From Flavobacterium beibuense (GTDB lineage: Bacteria > Bacteroidota > Bacteroidia > Flavobacteriales > Flavobacteriaceae): a stretch of DNA of 64,000 bases. This document shows positions 1 to 8,559 of this stretch, piece by piece. The DNA lies in contig NZ_JUIW01000004.1 in assembly GCF_004151245.1 (NCBI RefSeq), positions 248,001 to 312,000 on the forward strand, in the 5' to 3' direction. Each line of letters opens with the position of its first letter. Within the stretch, counting starts at the first letter, position 1. Under the pieces are notes generated by a model, which searched no databases, was not told where the DNA came from, and worked only from the letters and a program-made list of their open reading frames with translations. Both the position numbers and the translations under genes were made by a program.

Positions 1-1592
1 ACAAGATTATACTGTCCTTTCTGCAGTTTAACTTTTCCTGATGTAAGGCTACCGTTTTCAAAAATATAAAGGTTCCCCTTATCATCAATATTTTTTGGGA
101 TAAACCTGTCGGAAGACAATCGTAGAGGAAATTCCGGGCTTTTTTTTGACTTATAATGCCTTGCCCACGCATCATACATTTGTATATTTTTACTTAGTGT
201 GAAATTTTCATTCAAAAATGCCTCTTGTTCCGTAGTAAGGTTATACATATTGAAATTGCCATCAAGAAACCAGAAAGATTCAATTTCTATTTTTCCGTTT
301 TTCATGGCCTCAATATAATCGCCAAGCTTCATTTCCAAAACCGGTTCACCAGTTGATTTAAAAAAATAACTCATAAGCCACCCCCAGGAAGATACCACTT
401 TATCTCCCTGTTGGTTATTGTTTTGTATTTCTATAGTAAGTTCCCTGTATTGCGATTTATAGACCTTGTTATAATAGTCCTTCACTATAAAGATATCTGT
501 TAAAGAAAGTATTGTTATAATCAGTATTATAATCCCTTTACCTATACTGTTGCGAATAAAGCTCACAGCAAGGGCAAATAATACTATTAATGCAGGTAAT
601 AAATGTATATAATATCTTGAAAGAATCATCGGTTCATCAAGATAAGATTTGATAATAGTAATGGGAATGGAGAAAAATATCCAACAGAACAGAAACAGAG
701 AGGAAAAAATAATTTTATCAGATAAAAGGTTTTCTGCTGTAGCTATTTTCTGCTTTTGTGTAAATAGGGTCACAAAATAAAAAATGGCCAATAAAAGAAA
801 CGGAAACCAAAGCAACTCTGTATTGCCTGTAAATCCTCTTACAATTTCAGAAAAGCCATTAGGCCCTGGCAGTGTAAGCCAGCCTGAATGGTATTGGGTC
901 ATTTTAAGGAAAATTTCATATGTGGGTAATATTACTATAAGAGTTACAATTCCAGATAATACTGAGAATTTAAAAAAAGATCCCTTTTCCTTTTTAGGAA
1001 TAAGAACTAACATAAAAAGTATAAGTAACGCCTGCCCTACCACAGTAATAAGAGAGACAAAATGGGCATTAACCATAAGTCCTGTAAAGATACCGTACCA
1101 AATAGCATTTTTAGAGGATGGTTCCCTTAGAAAAAGAAGAAGCCTGTAAAATGAAAGTACACAAAAAAGTACCAACAAAGCATATGGTCTGGCTTCCTGC
1201 GAATAACTGATATGGTATAGGTTAATAGTTAATAATAGTGCCGCAATAAGCCCGGTATTTTTATTATATAATGACTTCCCTAAAAGATATATAGCATATA
1301 TTGTGGCAATCCCGGTTAGGACAGAAAAAATTCTTGCAGTTAGGGCAGAATATCCAAACAGGATGTGAAAAATTCTTACTATAAAGAAATACAAATGCCC
1401 CATACCTTCCCTTGCAAGAATAACCTCATGAAATTCTTTAAGAGACAGAGAAGGGTCCGACTCAATCATTGTATGTATCTCATCTAACCATATACTTTGA
1501 AAGTCAGCATGAAAAATGCGTAAGAATGATGCCAGAAGCAATATGCCCAGCAGTATATAATTTTGTTTTATAAAAGTTACTGTTTTTTTCAT
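1..1592 (-). CDS. GT39-type membrane glycosyltransferase, 3' end outside window
   Basis: About 530 residues are visible from an ATG at 1592, and the C-terminus lies beyond the window edge. The protein starts with a membrane segment (about residues 12-27), then WLDEIHT (35-41), and carries a later SQEARPYALL motif. Both are characteristic of the PMT/GT39 (ArnT-like) multi-spanning transferases, in which the acidic pair after the first helix is catalytic. Many hydrophobic helices follow, then a soluble C-terminal part. Known members take a sugar from a polyprenyl-phosphate donor and transfer it on the periplasmic side. It starts 2 bp after the stop of rffA, so it is the last visible gene of the leftward polysaccharide operon. 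The acceptor and sugar are not readable from sequence. The family call is fairly secure, the exact substrate unknown. Confidence 0.8.
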   Translation of the reverse strand, partial: MKKTVTFIKQNYILLGILLLASFLRIFHADFQSIWLDEIHTMIESDPSLSLKEFHEVILAREGMGHLYFFIVRIFHILFGYSALTARIFSVLTGIATIYAIYLLGKSLYNKNTGLIAALLLTINLYHISYSQEARPYALLVLFCVLSFYRLLLFLREPSSKNAIWYGIFTGLMVNAHFVSLITVVGQALLILFMLVLIPKKEKGSFFKFSVLSGIVTLIVILPTYEIFLKMTQYHSGWLTLPGPNGFSEIVRGFTGNTELLWFPFLLLAIFYFVTLFTQKQKIATAENLLSDKIIFSSLFLFCWIFFSIPITIIKSYLDEPMILSRYYIHLLPALIVLFALAVSFIRNSIGKGIIILIITILSLTDIFIVKDYYNKVYKSQYRELTIEIQNNNQQGDKVVSSWGWLMSYFFKSTGEPVLEMKLGDYIEAMKNGKIEIESFWFLDGNFNMYNLTTEQEAFLNENFTLSKNIQMYDAWARHYKSKKSPEFPLRLSSDRFIPKNIDDKGNLYIFENGSLTSGKVKLQKGQYNL

Positions 1593-1594
1593 AG

Positions 1595-2716
1595 CTATTC
1601 AGTAATGTGCCTTATAACATGAGAAGAATCAAGTTCAAAAAAAAGCGGAAGGCGCAACAGTCTGTCAGAATATTTCTTGGTTTGTATCAAATCCCTTCCA
1701 TCGTGGCTGTCTTTATAAAAAGGGCTTTCATGAAGGCTTATATAATGAAAAACAGATAATATATCCTTTGCCTTAAGTTTATTTATAATATCTGTACGCT
1801 GCTTGAGACTATTGCATACAATATAGAACATATGAGCATTATTGGTAGCATAAAATGGTATATTAGGAAGTTGTATGGCGTTTTGTCCTGCCCATTCTCT
1901 AAGCCCTCCATAGTAATGTTCCCACAACTGTTTCCTTTTTTCCTGTATGGTTTCAAGATTTTCCAACTGAGCCCATAAAAAAGCCGCTATAATTTCTGAA
2001 GGCAGGAAAGAACTACCCACATCAACCCAACCATACTTATCTACCTCTCCCCTAAAAAAAGCCGAACGGTTTGTTCCTTTTTCCCATATTATTTCCGCGC
2101 GGTCTGCAAACTGTAAATCATTTATAGCCAACATACCGCCTTCTCCTGAAATAATATTTTTAGTTTCATGAAAAGAAAACGCTGCCATATGTCCAATTGT
2201 ACCTAAGGCTTTCTTAACGCCGTCTGTGCCTGTATAATAGCTATCTATCGCCTGTGCGGCATCTTCAATAACGAAGAGGCTGTACTTTTTTGCAATATCC
2301 ATTATTTTATCCATATTACAGGCCATCCCCGCATAATGAACTGGTACTATAGCTTTTGTTCTCGGTGTTATAAGATCTTCAATCTTATCTGCGTCGATAT
2401 TGGGATTGTCTTCACATGAATCTGTAAAAACAATTTTTGCACCGCGAAGTACAAATGCATTTGCAGTGCTTACAAAAGTATATGATGGCATTATAACCTC
2501 ATCGCCTTCCTTAATATTTATAAGTATAGCTGCCATTTCCAAAGCATCTGTACAAGATGTGGTTAACAGGCACTTTTTAAATCCATAGCGCTTTTCAAAA
2601 AAAGAGTGGCACATTTGGGTATACTTACCATTACCCGATATTTTTCCCGTATTGACAGCGTCATATATATAATCTGTCTCTTTCCCTGTTAAATATGGTT
2701 TATTAAATGGTATCAT
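1595..2716 (-). CDS. rffA: dTDP-4-amino-4,6-dideoxygalactose transaminase (WecE/RffA)
   Basis: 373 residues, close to the 376 of E. coli WecE, and collinear with it as I recall that sequence. It is a DegT/DnrJ/EryC1/StrS fold-type I PLP enzyme. EDAAQ (151-155) and SFHETKN with the Schiff-base lysine at K186 are visible. The reaction is glutamate-dependent amination of dTDP-4-keto-6-deoxyglucose to dTDP-Fuc4N in the cytoplasm. Its start overlaps the upstream acetyltransferase by 14 bp, so the two are translationally coupled and probably act in sequence. The substrate would come from RfbA/RfbB encoded upstream in the same operon. Another dTDP-4-keto-sugar aminotransferase specificity is possible, but the long WecE-like stretches make RffA the best call. 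Confidence 0.9.
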   Translation of the reverse strand: MIPFNKPYLTGKETDYIYDAVNTGKISGNGKYTQMCHSFFEKRYGFKKCLLTTSCTDALEMAAILINIKEGDEVIMPSYTFVSTANAFVLRGAKIVFTDSCEDNPNIDADKIEDLITPRTKAIVPVHYAGMACNMDKIMDIAKKYSLFVIEDAAQAIDSYYTGTDGVKKALGTIGHMAAFSFHETKNIISGEGGMLAINDLQFADRAEIIWEKGTNRSAFFRGEVDKYGWVDVGSSFLPSEIIAAFLWAQLENLETIQEKRKQLWEHYYGGLREWAGQNAIQLPNIPFYATNNAHMFYIVCNSLKQRTDIINKLKAKDILSVFHYISLHESPFYKDSHDGRDLIQTKKYSDRLLRLPLFFELDSSHVIRHITE

Positions 2717-3383
2717 CTTTCCAAAAATGTGAAATATAGCTGGTTTCTGTAATTACGTACCCATTCTTTTCATAAAATTCACAAGCACCATTATTAGCAA
2801 GCTGGGTAGGAATAGTTAATTCGTTTATATTAGTTTCTATTAGTTCTTTTTCCACATACTCAAGTAAACCACGGCCTATGCCTTTACCCTGATATCCAGG
2901 CAAAATACCTATAAGACCTATTACTGCCTTATGTTCCAGTACTTTATAGGTTACCATTCCTCTTAATTCTCCTCCTTCTGTATCGATAAGGATATTATTG
3001 GCAAACTTACCCGTTACAGAATTATCAACCCACGCAGTATAAAGTTTTTTAAAGCTTTCCTCTCCAAATTTTACATCCAGTTTAAAACGGCTGTATTTAC
3101 CACTTTCAAAAGCTACAGGATATAAATCTTCTTTACTGAAACCTGAACCCGCAAAAGGCAATATTGTATTTCTAACCTTCCGGGCATTCTGTAACTTTTT
3201 TGTGAAAACAACCCTTGTCTCATCATGGCTTTTTTCAAAGCCTTCTAATGGCTTTAATATTGGTTTGCTACTCTTTGCATATACAACCTCAAATCCTTCA
3301 TTAGCATCAGGAGGGGTATCTGTTTGCCACTCCCCTATTCTTTTACCAAAAAAATCTGAATCCCAGGCGAGCTTATTTATCAT
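2703..3383 (-). CDS. WecD-like GNAT acetyltransferase (probable dTDP-Fuc4N N-acetyltransferase)
   Basis: 226 residues, similar to the 224 of E. coli WecD. The N-terminus has the WDSDFFG signature (8-14) seen in WecD-like proteins. The C-terminal half is a GNAT fold with the acetyl-CoA loop GYQGKGIGRGL near residues 165-176. By context it would acetylate the 4-amino group of the sugar made by RffA, which follows with a 14-bp overlap. It overlaps the upstream GT2 gene by 4 bp. The GNAT fold is clear from sequence. The substrate is inferred from the pairing with a transaminase and from the N-terminal motif. Confidence 0.75.
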   Translation of the reverse strand: MINKLAWDSDFFGKRIGEWQTDTPPDANEGFEVVYAKSSKPILKPLEGFEKSHDETRVVFTKKLQNARKVRNTILPFAGSGFSKEDLYPVAFESGKYSRFKLDVKFGEESFKKLYTAWVDNSVTGKFANNILIDTEGGELRGMVTYKVLEHKAVIGLIGILPGYQGKGIGRGLLEYVEKELIETNINELTIPTQLANNGACEFYEKNGYVITETSYISHFWKDDTI

Positions 3384-4303
3384 ACTATCTCATCAATTAT
3401 ATAAACCGGCCTGCTTTTTACCTGGTCAAAAACTTTACCCAAATAAATACCACAAACTCCAATAGTAGTTATAATTACACCTGACAAAAACCAAATTGAA
3501 ACAATGATGGAGGTAAATCCAAGAACCTCTATTCTTCCGGAAAAGGCCTCATAAAGATAATAGGCGCCCACTAAAAAAGAAAGTAGTGATATGGAAAGCC
3601 CAAATTTTACAAAAAGCTTGAGCGGTTTGTTTGAAAAAGAAATAATGGTATTAAAAGCCAGACTTAAAAGTTTAGAAAAACTATATGTTGTTTTTCCTTC
3701 AAAACGATTGGCATGCTCTACGGGTATTGAAACAGAATTAAAACCGGAAAACTGTACAAAAAGTGGAAAAAACTTAATATAATCCTGAACCTTGAGTACT
3801 GAATCAATAACTTTTTTATTGTAGATACCAAAGTTAGCAACCTCATTATCATAATTCATATCCGTAAGGTAACTATATACTTTAGAAAAAAGTTTTGATG
3901 ACAGCTTTTTAAGAAACGTGTCTTTCCTTATATAGCGTTTTGCCAATACGGTTTCATATCCTTCCATGGCTTTATTATATAACCGAACTATTTCTTTAGG
4001 CTGATCCTGCAAATCGCAGTCCATAACCACAATCCATTCTCCCTGTGTGTTAGCCAGGCCTGCCATTATAGCCGGGTGCTGACCGAAATTCCTGCTAAGT
4101 CTTATACACTTTACATCAGGGTCATGAGAGAATTTTTTCATTACTTCCCATGAATTATCAGGACTTCTGTCATCTACAAGTATTATTTCATAAGGCACAC
4201 CTACGACCTTCATGGCCTTTCTTATTTCAGTAACCAGCTCTTCTACTATATTCTCTGCCCTGTAAACGGGACTAACTATAGATATAACGGGGTTGGTGTC
4301 CAT
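3380..4303 (-). CDS. GT2 polyprenyl-phosphate glycosyltransferase, DPM1/GtrB-like
   Basis: 307 residues. The N-terminal GT-A domain has VDDRSPDNSW (43-52) and the DxD-type metal site MDCDLQDQP (94-102). Two membrane helices lie at about 232-252 and 265-290. This layout matches the DPM synthase/GtrB/ArnC group, which loads one sugar from a nucleotide donor onto undecaprenyl phosphate at the inner face of the membrane. It sits 15 bp after rfbD and overlaps the WecD-like gene by 4 bp. Together with the downstream GT39 protein, a lipid-linked sugar relay is plausible. The sugar identity is inferred only. Confidence 0.82.
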   Translation of the reverse strand: MDTNPVISIVSPVYRAENIVEELVTEIRKAMKVVGVPYEIILVDDRSPDNSWEVMKKFSHDPDVKCIRLSRNFGQHPAIMAGLANTQGEWIVVMDCDLQDQPKEIVRLYNKAMEGYETVLAKRYIRKDTFLKKLSSKLFSKVYSYLTDMNYDNEVANFGIYNKKVIDSVLKVQDYIKFFPLFVQFSGFNSVSIPVEHANRFEGKTTYSFSKLLSLAFNTIISFSNKPLKLFVKFGLSISLLSFLVGAYYLYEAFSGRIEVLGFTSIIVSIWFLSGVIITTIGVCGIYLGKVFDQVKSRPVYIIDEIV

Positions 4304-4318
4304 ATGCTAGAATACATA

Positions 4319-5158
4319 TTAGTTATATACGGGAATTGCTTCTTTCCATTCCCTTATGTCGATACCAAATGTAGATTTTATTTTTTTCTTATCCAAAACA
4401 CTGTATTTAGGCCTTTTAGCCGGAGTTGGATATGCTGTAGTAGGTATTGGTTTTAAATCGATAACTACTTTATTTATTTTAAAAATCTGCTTTGCAAAAC
4501 CATACCAGCTTGTTTCCCCTTCATTACTGTAATGGTAAATACCGTAGGCTTTTTTACCGCTTATAATAATCTTTAAAACTGCATCTGCAAGATCAACAGC
4601 ATTGGTTGGCGTACCTCTTTGGTCATCTATTACCCCTAACGAATCCCTTTCTGAAGCCAGCCTGAGCATTGTCTTCATAAAGTTATTGGCAAACTGTGAA
4701 TACAGCCAGGAAGTTCTTATTATAAAATGTTCGGGAAGTATTCTTTCTATCTCTTCCTCTCCCTGTCTTTTTGTAAGGCCATACACTCCCTGCGGATTGG
4801 TAGCATCAATTTCCGTATACGGTGTTGTCTTTTCTCCGTCAAATACAAAATCGGTAGAGATATGTACAAGCGTAACTTTATTTGCAGCACAAACTTCCGC
4901 AAGATTTTTGGAGCCTGTAACATTAATGGCAAATGCATTTTCCTTATCGCTTTCTGCCTTATCAACTGCAGTATAGGCCGCTGCATTTATACAAAAATCA
5001 GGCTTTATTTTAGCAAAAACTGATTCCAGCGAAGCCTTATCCGTAACATTTGCCTCTTTACTATCGGCATAATAAAACGTAAGGTTATCATACCTGTGTG
5101 CAACATGTTTAATACACTGCCCTAACTGTCCCGATGCTCCTGTAACTAATACTACCAT
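4319..5158 (-). CDS. rfbD: dTDP-4-dehydrorhamnose reductase
   Basis: 279 residues, normal for RmlD. It is an extended SDR with the nucleotide-binding loop GASGQLG (7-13), STDFVFDG (101-108) and the catalytic YxxxK pair Y126/K130. It reduces dTDP-4-keto-L-rhamnose to dTDP-L-rhamnose with NAD(P)H, the last step of the pathway. It overlaps rfbC by 7 bp and is followed after 15 bp by the GT2 gene. The four rfb genes occur in the order B-A-C-D in the direction of transcription. Confidence 0.95.
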   Translation of the reverse strand: MVVLVTGASGQLGQCIKHVAHRYDNLTFYYADSKEANVTDKASLESVFAKIKPDFCINAAAYTAVDKAESDKENAFAINVTGSKNLAEVCAANKVTLVHISTDFVFDGEKTTPYTEIDATNPQGVYGLTKRQGEEEIERILPEHFIIRTSWLYSQFANNFMKTMLRLASERDSLGVIDDQRGTPTNAVDLADAVLKIIISGKKAYGIYHYSNEGETSWYGFAKQIFKINKVVIDLKPIPTTAYPTPAKRPKYSVLDKKKIKSTFGIDIREWKEAIPVYN

Positions 5159-5703
5159 ATTGCTCTGGCATTTTTAAAAACAGGTAATACTTTATCCTTT
5201 TCAGAAATAATAAGGCTTTCCTGTGGCAGTTTCCAGTCTATATTCAGTTCAGGATCATTAAAAAGTATTCCTCCTTCCGATTCCTTATTATAAAAATTAT
5301 CACATTTATAGAAAAAAGAAGCTGTATCGCTTAAAACAATAAAGCCATGAGCAAATCCTCTTGGCACGAACAACTGATGTTTATTTTCTGCAGTAAGTAA
5401 CACTGCCACGTGTTCTCCGTAAGTAGAAGATCGCGGCCTTACATCTACAGCAACATCCAGTACTTCGCCTTCAAGCACCCTTACAAGCTTTGCCTGTGCA
5501 TGCTCTCCTGTCTGGTAATGCAGTCCTCTTAAAACCCCTTTTGAGGAATATGACTGATTGTCCTGTACAAAATGAACTTTTTGTCCGGTTTCCTGTTCAA
5601 AACGCTCCTCATTATAACTCTCCATAAAATAGCCCCTCTCGTCGTTAAAAACTTTAGGTTCTATTATAAAACATCCTTCCAGTTTTGTTGGTATTGCCGT
5701 CAT
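5152..5703 (-). CDS. rfbC: dTDP-4-dehydrorhamnose 3,5-epimerase
   Basis: 183 residues, typical RmlC cupin length. RGLHYQ (59-64, catalytic H62) and PRGFAHGF (114-121) are present, as is the N-terminal DERGYFMESY segment. It epimerises dTDP-4-keto-6-deoxyglucose at C3 and C5, committing the intermediate to rhamnose. It is therefore the branch-point competitor of RffA. It abuts rfbA with no intergenic base and overlaps rfbD by 7 bp. Confidence 0.95.
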   Translation of the reverse strand: MTAIPTKLEGCFIIEPKVFNDERGYFMESYNEERFEQETGQKVHFVQDNQSYSSKGVLRGLHYQTGEHAQAKLVRVLEGEVLDVAVDVRPRSSTYGEHVAVLLTAENKHQLFVPRGFAHGFIVLSDTASFFYKCDNFYNKESEGGILFNDPELNIDWKLPQESLIISEKDKVLPVFKNARAIW

Positions 5704-6564
5704 TTAATCCAATATGCTTAATAAGTGTTTGCCGTACCCGCTCTTTAAAAGGGGTTCGGCAAGTTTTGTTAACTGTTCTTTATCTATAAAGCCCATTTTA
5801 TAGGCAGCTTCTTCAATTGCCCCTATTTTTAATCCCTGGCGCTCTTCTATTACCTGTACAAACTGTCCTGCCTGCATCAGCGAATTAAATGTCCCGGTAT
5901 CAAGCCACGCAGTACCCCTATCCAGTATACTTACTTTTAGCTTGCCTCTTTTAAGATATTCTTTATTCACATCGGTAATTTCAAGCTCTCCTCGGGCACT
6001 TGGCTGTATGTTTGCCGCTATCTGTACCACATCATTATCATAAAAATAAATTCCGGGTACAGCATAATGCGATTTCGGGTTTTGCGGTTTCTCTTCTATT
6101 GATAATACGTTTCCGCTTGTATCAAAATCCACCACTCCATAACGTTCAGGGTCATGTACATGATAAGCATAAATAATACCTCCGTCCGGATCATTATTTG
6201 CCTGTAACAGGTCTGAAAGGCCCGTACCGTAGAATATATTATCACCTAGTATAAGGGCTACCTTATCCTTACCTATAAATTCCTTGCCAATGATAAAAGC
6301 TTCGGCAAGACCATTAGGATGCTCCTGAACCGCATAATCAAATTTACAGCCCAATTTAGAGCCATCACCCAAAAGCTGCCTGAATAACGGTAAGTCGTGT
6401 GGTGTGGAAATAATAAGTATCTCTCTTATACCAGACCATAACAGTGTTGATAAGGGATAGTATATCATCGGCTTATCATAAATTGGCATCAATTGCTTGC
6501 TTACCGCTAAAGTAAGCGGATGCAGTCTGGTTCCCGATCCTCCGGCTAATATTATTCCTTTCAT
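5704..6564 (-). CDS. rfbA: glucose-1-phosphate thymidylyltransferase
   Basis: 286 residues, the usual RmlA size. The nucleotidyltransferase signature [11 protein letters not shown] lies at 8-18, followed by [18 protein letters not shown] and LGDNIFYG, all diagnostic of RmlA. It makes dTDP-glucose from dTTP and glucose-1-phosphate and is normally feedback-inhibited by dTDP-rhamnose. It is 6 bp downstream of rfbB and directly joined to rfbC. It should supply both the rhamnose and Fuc4NAc branches, since no second copy (rffH) is seen here. Confidence 0.95.
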   Translation of the reverse strand: MKGIILAGGSGTRLHPLTLAVSKQLMPIYDKPMIYYPLSTLLWSGIREILIISTPHDLPLFRQLLGDGSKLGCKFDYAVQEHPNGLAEAFIIGKEFIGKDKVALILGDNIFYGTGLSDLLQANNDPDGGIIYAYHVHDPERYGVVDFDTSGNVLSIEEKPQNPKSHYAVPGIYFYDNDVVQIAANIQPSARGELEITDVNKEYLKRGKLKVSILDRGTAWLDTGTFNSLMQAGQFVQVIEERQGLKIGAIEEAAYKMGFIDKEQLTKLAEPLLKSGYGKHLLSILD

Positions 6565-6570
6565 ATCAGT

Positions 6571-7587
6571 TTATTTTGTTAGTTTTTGCAAATACCAATC
6601 TATGGTCTTTACAATACCTGTCTCAAAATTCTCATCGGCTTTCCAGCCCAGTTCATTCTCTATCTTAGAAGCATCTATGGCATAGCGAAGATCATGTCCC
6701 GGCCTGTCTTTCACAAAAGTTATAAGCTCATTGTACCTGCCCTCTTTTCTCGGGTGCATGGTGTCCAGCAAATCGCATATCTTGTTTGCTATATATAAGT
6801 TATTCCTTTCGTTCCTTCCGCCTATATTATAGGTTTCGCCAGCCCTTCCGTTTTTATAAACCAGGTCTATACCTTTACAATGATCCAGTACATATAACCA
6901 GTCTCTTACATTATCTCCTTTACCGTAAATAGGAATATTTTCTCCCGAAACGGCCTTTTTTATAATAGTAGGAATAAGTTTTTCCTGATGCTGCTTTGGT
7001 CCGTAATTATTAGAACAGTTGGTAGTTACCACATTCATTCCATAAGTATGAAAATAACTTCTTACCACCATATCGCTGGATGCTTTTGAAGCACTGTATG
7101 GGCTATTAGGCGCATAAGGTGTTTCTTCCGTAAACAATCCTTCAGCCCCTAAAGTACCATATACCTCATCGGTAGAAATATGGTGGAAACGGCAATCTTT
7201 ATATTCTTCTTTATACTGGTTAGGAGCATCCATCCAGTAATTGCGGGCAGCATCCAAAAGATTGAATGTTCCTACTACATTGGTTTTAATAAATGCTTCC
7301 GGTCCCGAAATGGAATTATCCACATGCGATTCAGCAGCAAAATGTATTACACCTCTAAAGTCATATTCCTTAAAAAGTTTATTTACCAGTTCCCTGTCGC
7401 AAATATCTCCCTGTACAAATTTATAATTAGGATTGCCCTCGGCTTCCTTAAGGTTAGCCAAATCTCCGGCATAAGTAAGTTTGTCAAGGTTTACTAACAG
7501 AATATCCTTATTTTCTTCTAAAAAATATTCTACAAAGTTAGCTCCTATAAATCCGGCTCCTCCCGTTACTAATATCGCTTTATTCAT
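6571..7587 (-). CDS. rfbB: dTDP-glucose 4,6-dehydratase
   Basis: 338 residues, extended SDR. GGAGFIG (9-15) binds NAD, STDEVYG (138-144) holds the catalytic Asp-Glu pair, and YSASK (164-168) holds the catalytic Tyr and Lys. It converts dTDP-glucose into dTDP-4-keto-6-deoxyglucose, the shared precursor for RfbC and RffA. Its start overlaps the end of the Wzz-like gene by 8 bp, so it belongs to the same transcript. Confidence 0.95.
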   Translation of the reverse strand: MNKAILVTGGAGFIGANFVEYFLEENKDILLVNLDKLTYAGDLANLKEAEGNPNYKFVQGDICDRELVNKLFKEYDFRGVIHFAAESHVDNSISGPEAFIKTNVVGTFNLLDAARNYWMDAPNQYKEEYKDCRFHHISTDEVYGTLGAEGLFTEETPYAPNSPYSASKASSDMVVRSYFHTYGMNVVTTNCSNNYGPKQHQEKLIPTIIKKAVSGENIPIYGKGDNVRDWLYVLDHCKGIDLVYKNGRAGETYNIGGRNERNNLYIANKICDLLDTMHPRKEGRYNELITFVKDRPGHDLRYAIDASKIENELGWKADENFETGIVKTIDWYLQKLTK

Positions 7588-8557
7588 TCTCTGTTATTAC
7601 AATCTTTCTTTTATTTACCTGTCTTTTATAAAACGATACAAACCATGCTAAAAGCACAAATATCCCTATAAATACTACAGGATAAATCATTTTCATCTTT
7701 CCTCTTAAAAGTGTTGGCTCATTAATATTAAGCACGGCACTTCCGTCTTTAATTATCTTAGAATAGTTAACAAGGTCAACACGGTTTCTTGCCTGTTCAT
7801 CTACCAGTTTCTGTTTTTCTTTTAAAACCTCATCAAGAGCTTTTTCCTCATTGAACACAACAGAATTACCCGACATTTTTTTAGAATAGCTGTTCAAAAT
7901 CCCATCTATCTGTTTTAATAATGTATCGTTTGCAGCAATCTTTATTTCCATGTTCTTAGTCCATTCTTTTTGCATGGATTCTAAAAACGGATCGCTGTTT
8001 AAATATTTCATTATTCCTTCAACAGTCTGTTGGTTAGACCACTCAGAAGAATAATAGTTTATAACATGAAACTTATAGTTTTTGCTGGTAACATCTTCTT
8101 CCATTATCTTATTAATATCGCCATTATCGGCCATAAGTTTAAGAACCTGAAATTTAAGATTATCATCTTCCCTAACAAAATCATAAATATCAACAACCGG
8201 TTCTACCTCAACTTTTCTAACCTGTTTAGTACTATTAATTCCCAAATTGCTGAAAAAAGCAGAATCACCAACTCTTGAATTAAGAAAATCAGCCTGAGAG
8301 TACAGGTAATCCACACTCTTAAAGTTTGGAATAACAAAAATCTGATTTTTAAAATAAGGGCCTTTTTTATAGTCTTTATAATAACCAAGGCCGGCTCCTG
8401 CAATAAACAATATTACAAGAACAATAATGTTACGCTTTACAAACTGTACAGCATTAAAAAAAGAATCGCCGGTTTTAGTAAAATATCCTTTTACTTTTCC
8501 CGAAACATATTTAAAGTCTAATTCCTTGTCATAAGGACTGTTAGTATTTTCTGCCAT
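7580..8557 (-). CDS. Wzz-like chain-length determinant protein
   Basis: 325 residues. An N-terminal cytoplasmic tail is followed by TM1 (about 43-60), a long periplasmic helical domain with a coiled-coil-like stretch at about 210-265, and TM2 (about 291-310) with a basic tail. This two-TM plan is that of Wzz/FepE co-polymerases, which set polymer length in Wzy-dependent polysaccharide synthesis. No tyrosine-kinase domain is attached. It lies between the head gene of the operon (2-bp gap) and rfbB (8-bp overlap). Sequence divergence from textbook Wzz is large, so the role is inferred from topology and neighbours. Confidence 0.72.
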   Translation of the reverse strand: MAENTNSPYDKELDFKYVSGKVKGYFTKTGDSFFNAVQFVKRNIIVLVILFIAGAGLGYYKDYKKGPYFKNQIFVIPNFKSVDYLYSQADFLNSRVGDSAFFSNLGINSTKQVRKVEVEPVVDIYDFVREDDNLKFQVLKLMADNGDINKIMEEDVTSKNYKFHVINYYSSEWSNQQTVEGIMKYLNSDPFLESMQKEWTKNMEIKIAANDTLLKQIDGILNSYSKKMSGNSVVFNEEKALDEVLKEKQKLVDEQARNRVDLVNYSKIIKDGSAVLNINEPTLLRGKMKMIYPVVFIGIFVLLAWFVSFYKRQVNKRKIVITENE

Positions 8558-8559
8558 AG

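Noticed and set aside
784..1149. A 121-residue frame on the plus strand
   Set aside because: It is the antisense shadow of the GT39 gene, which has clear motifs and fits the operon.
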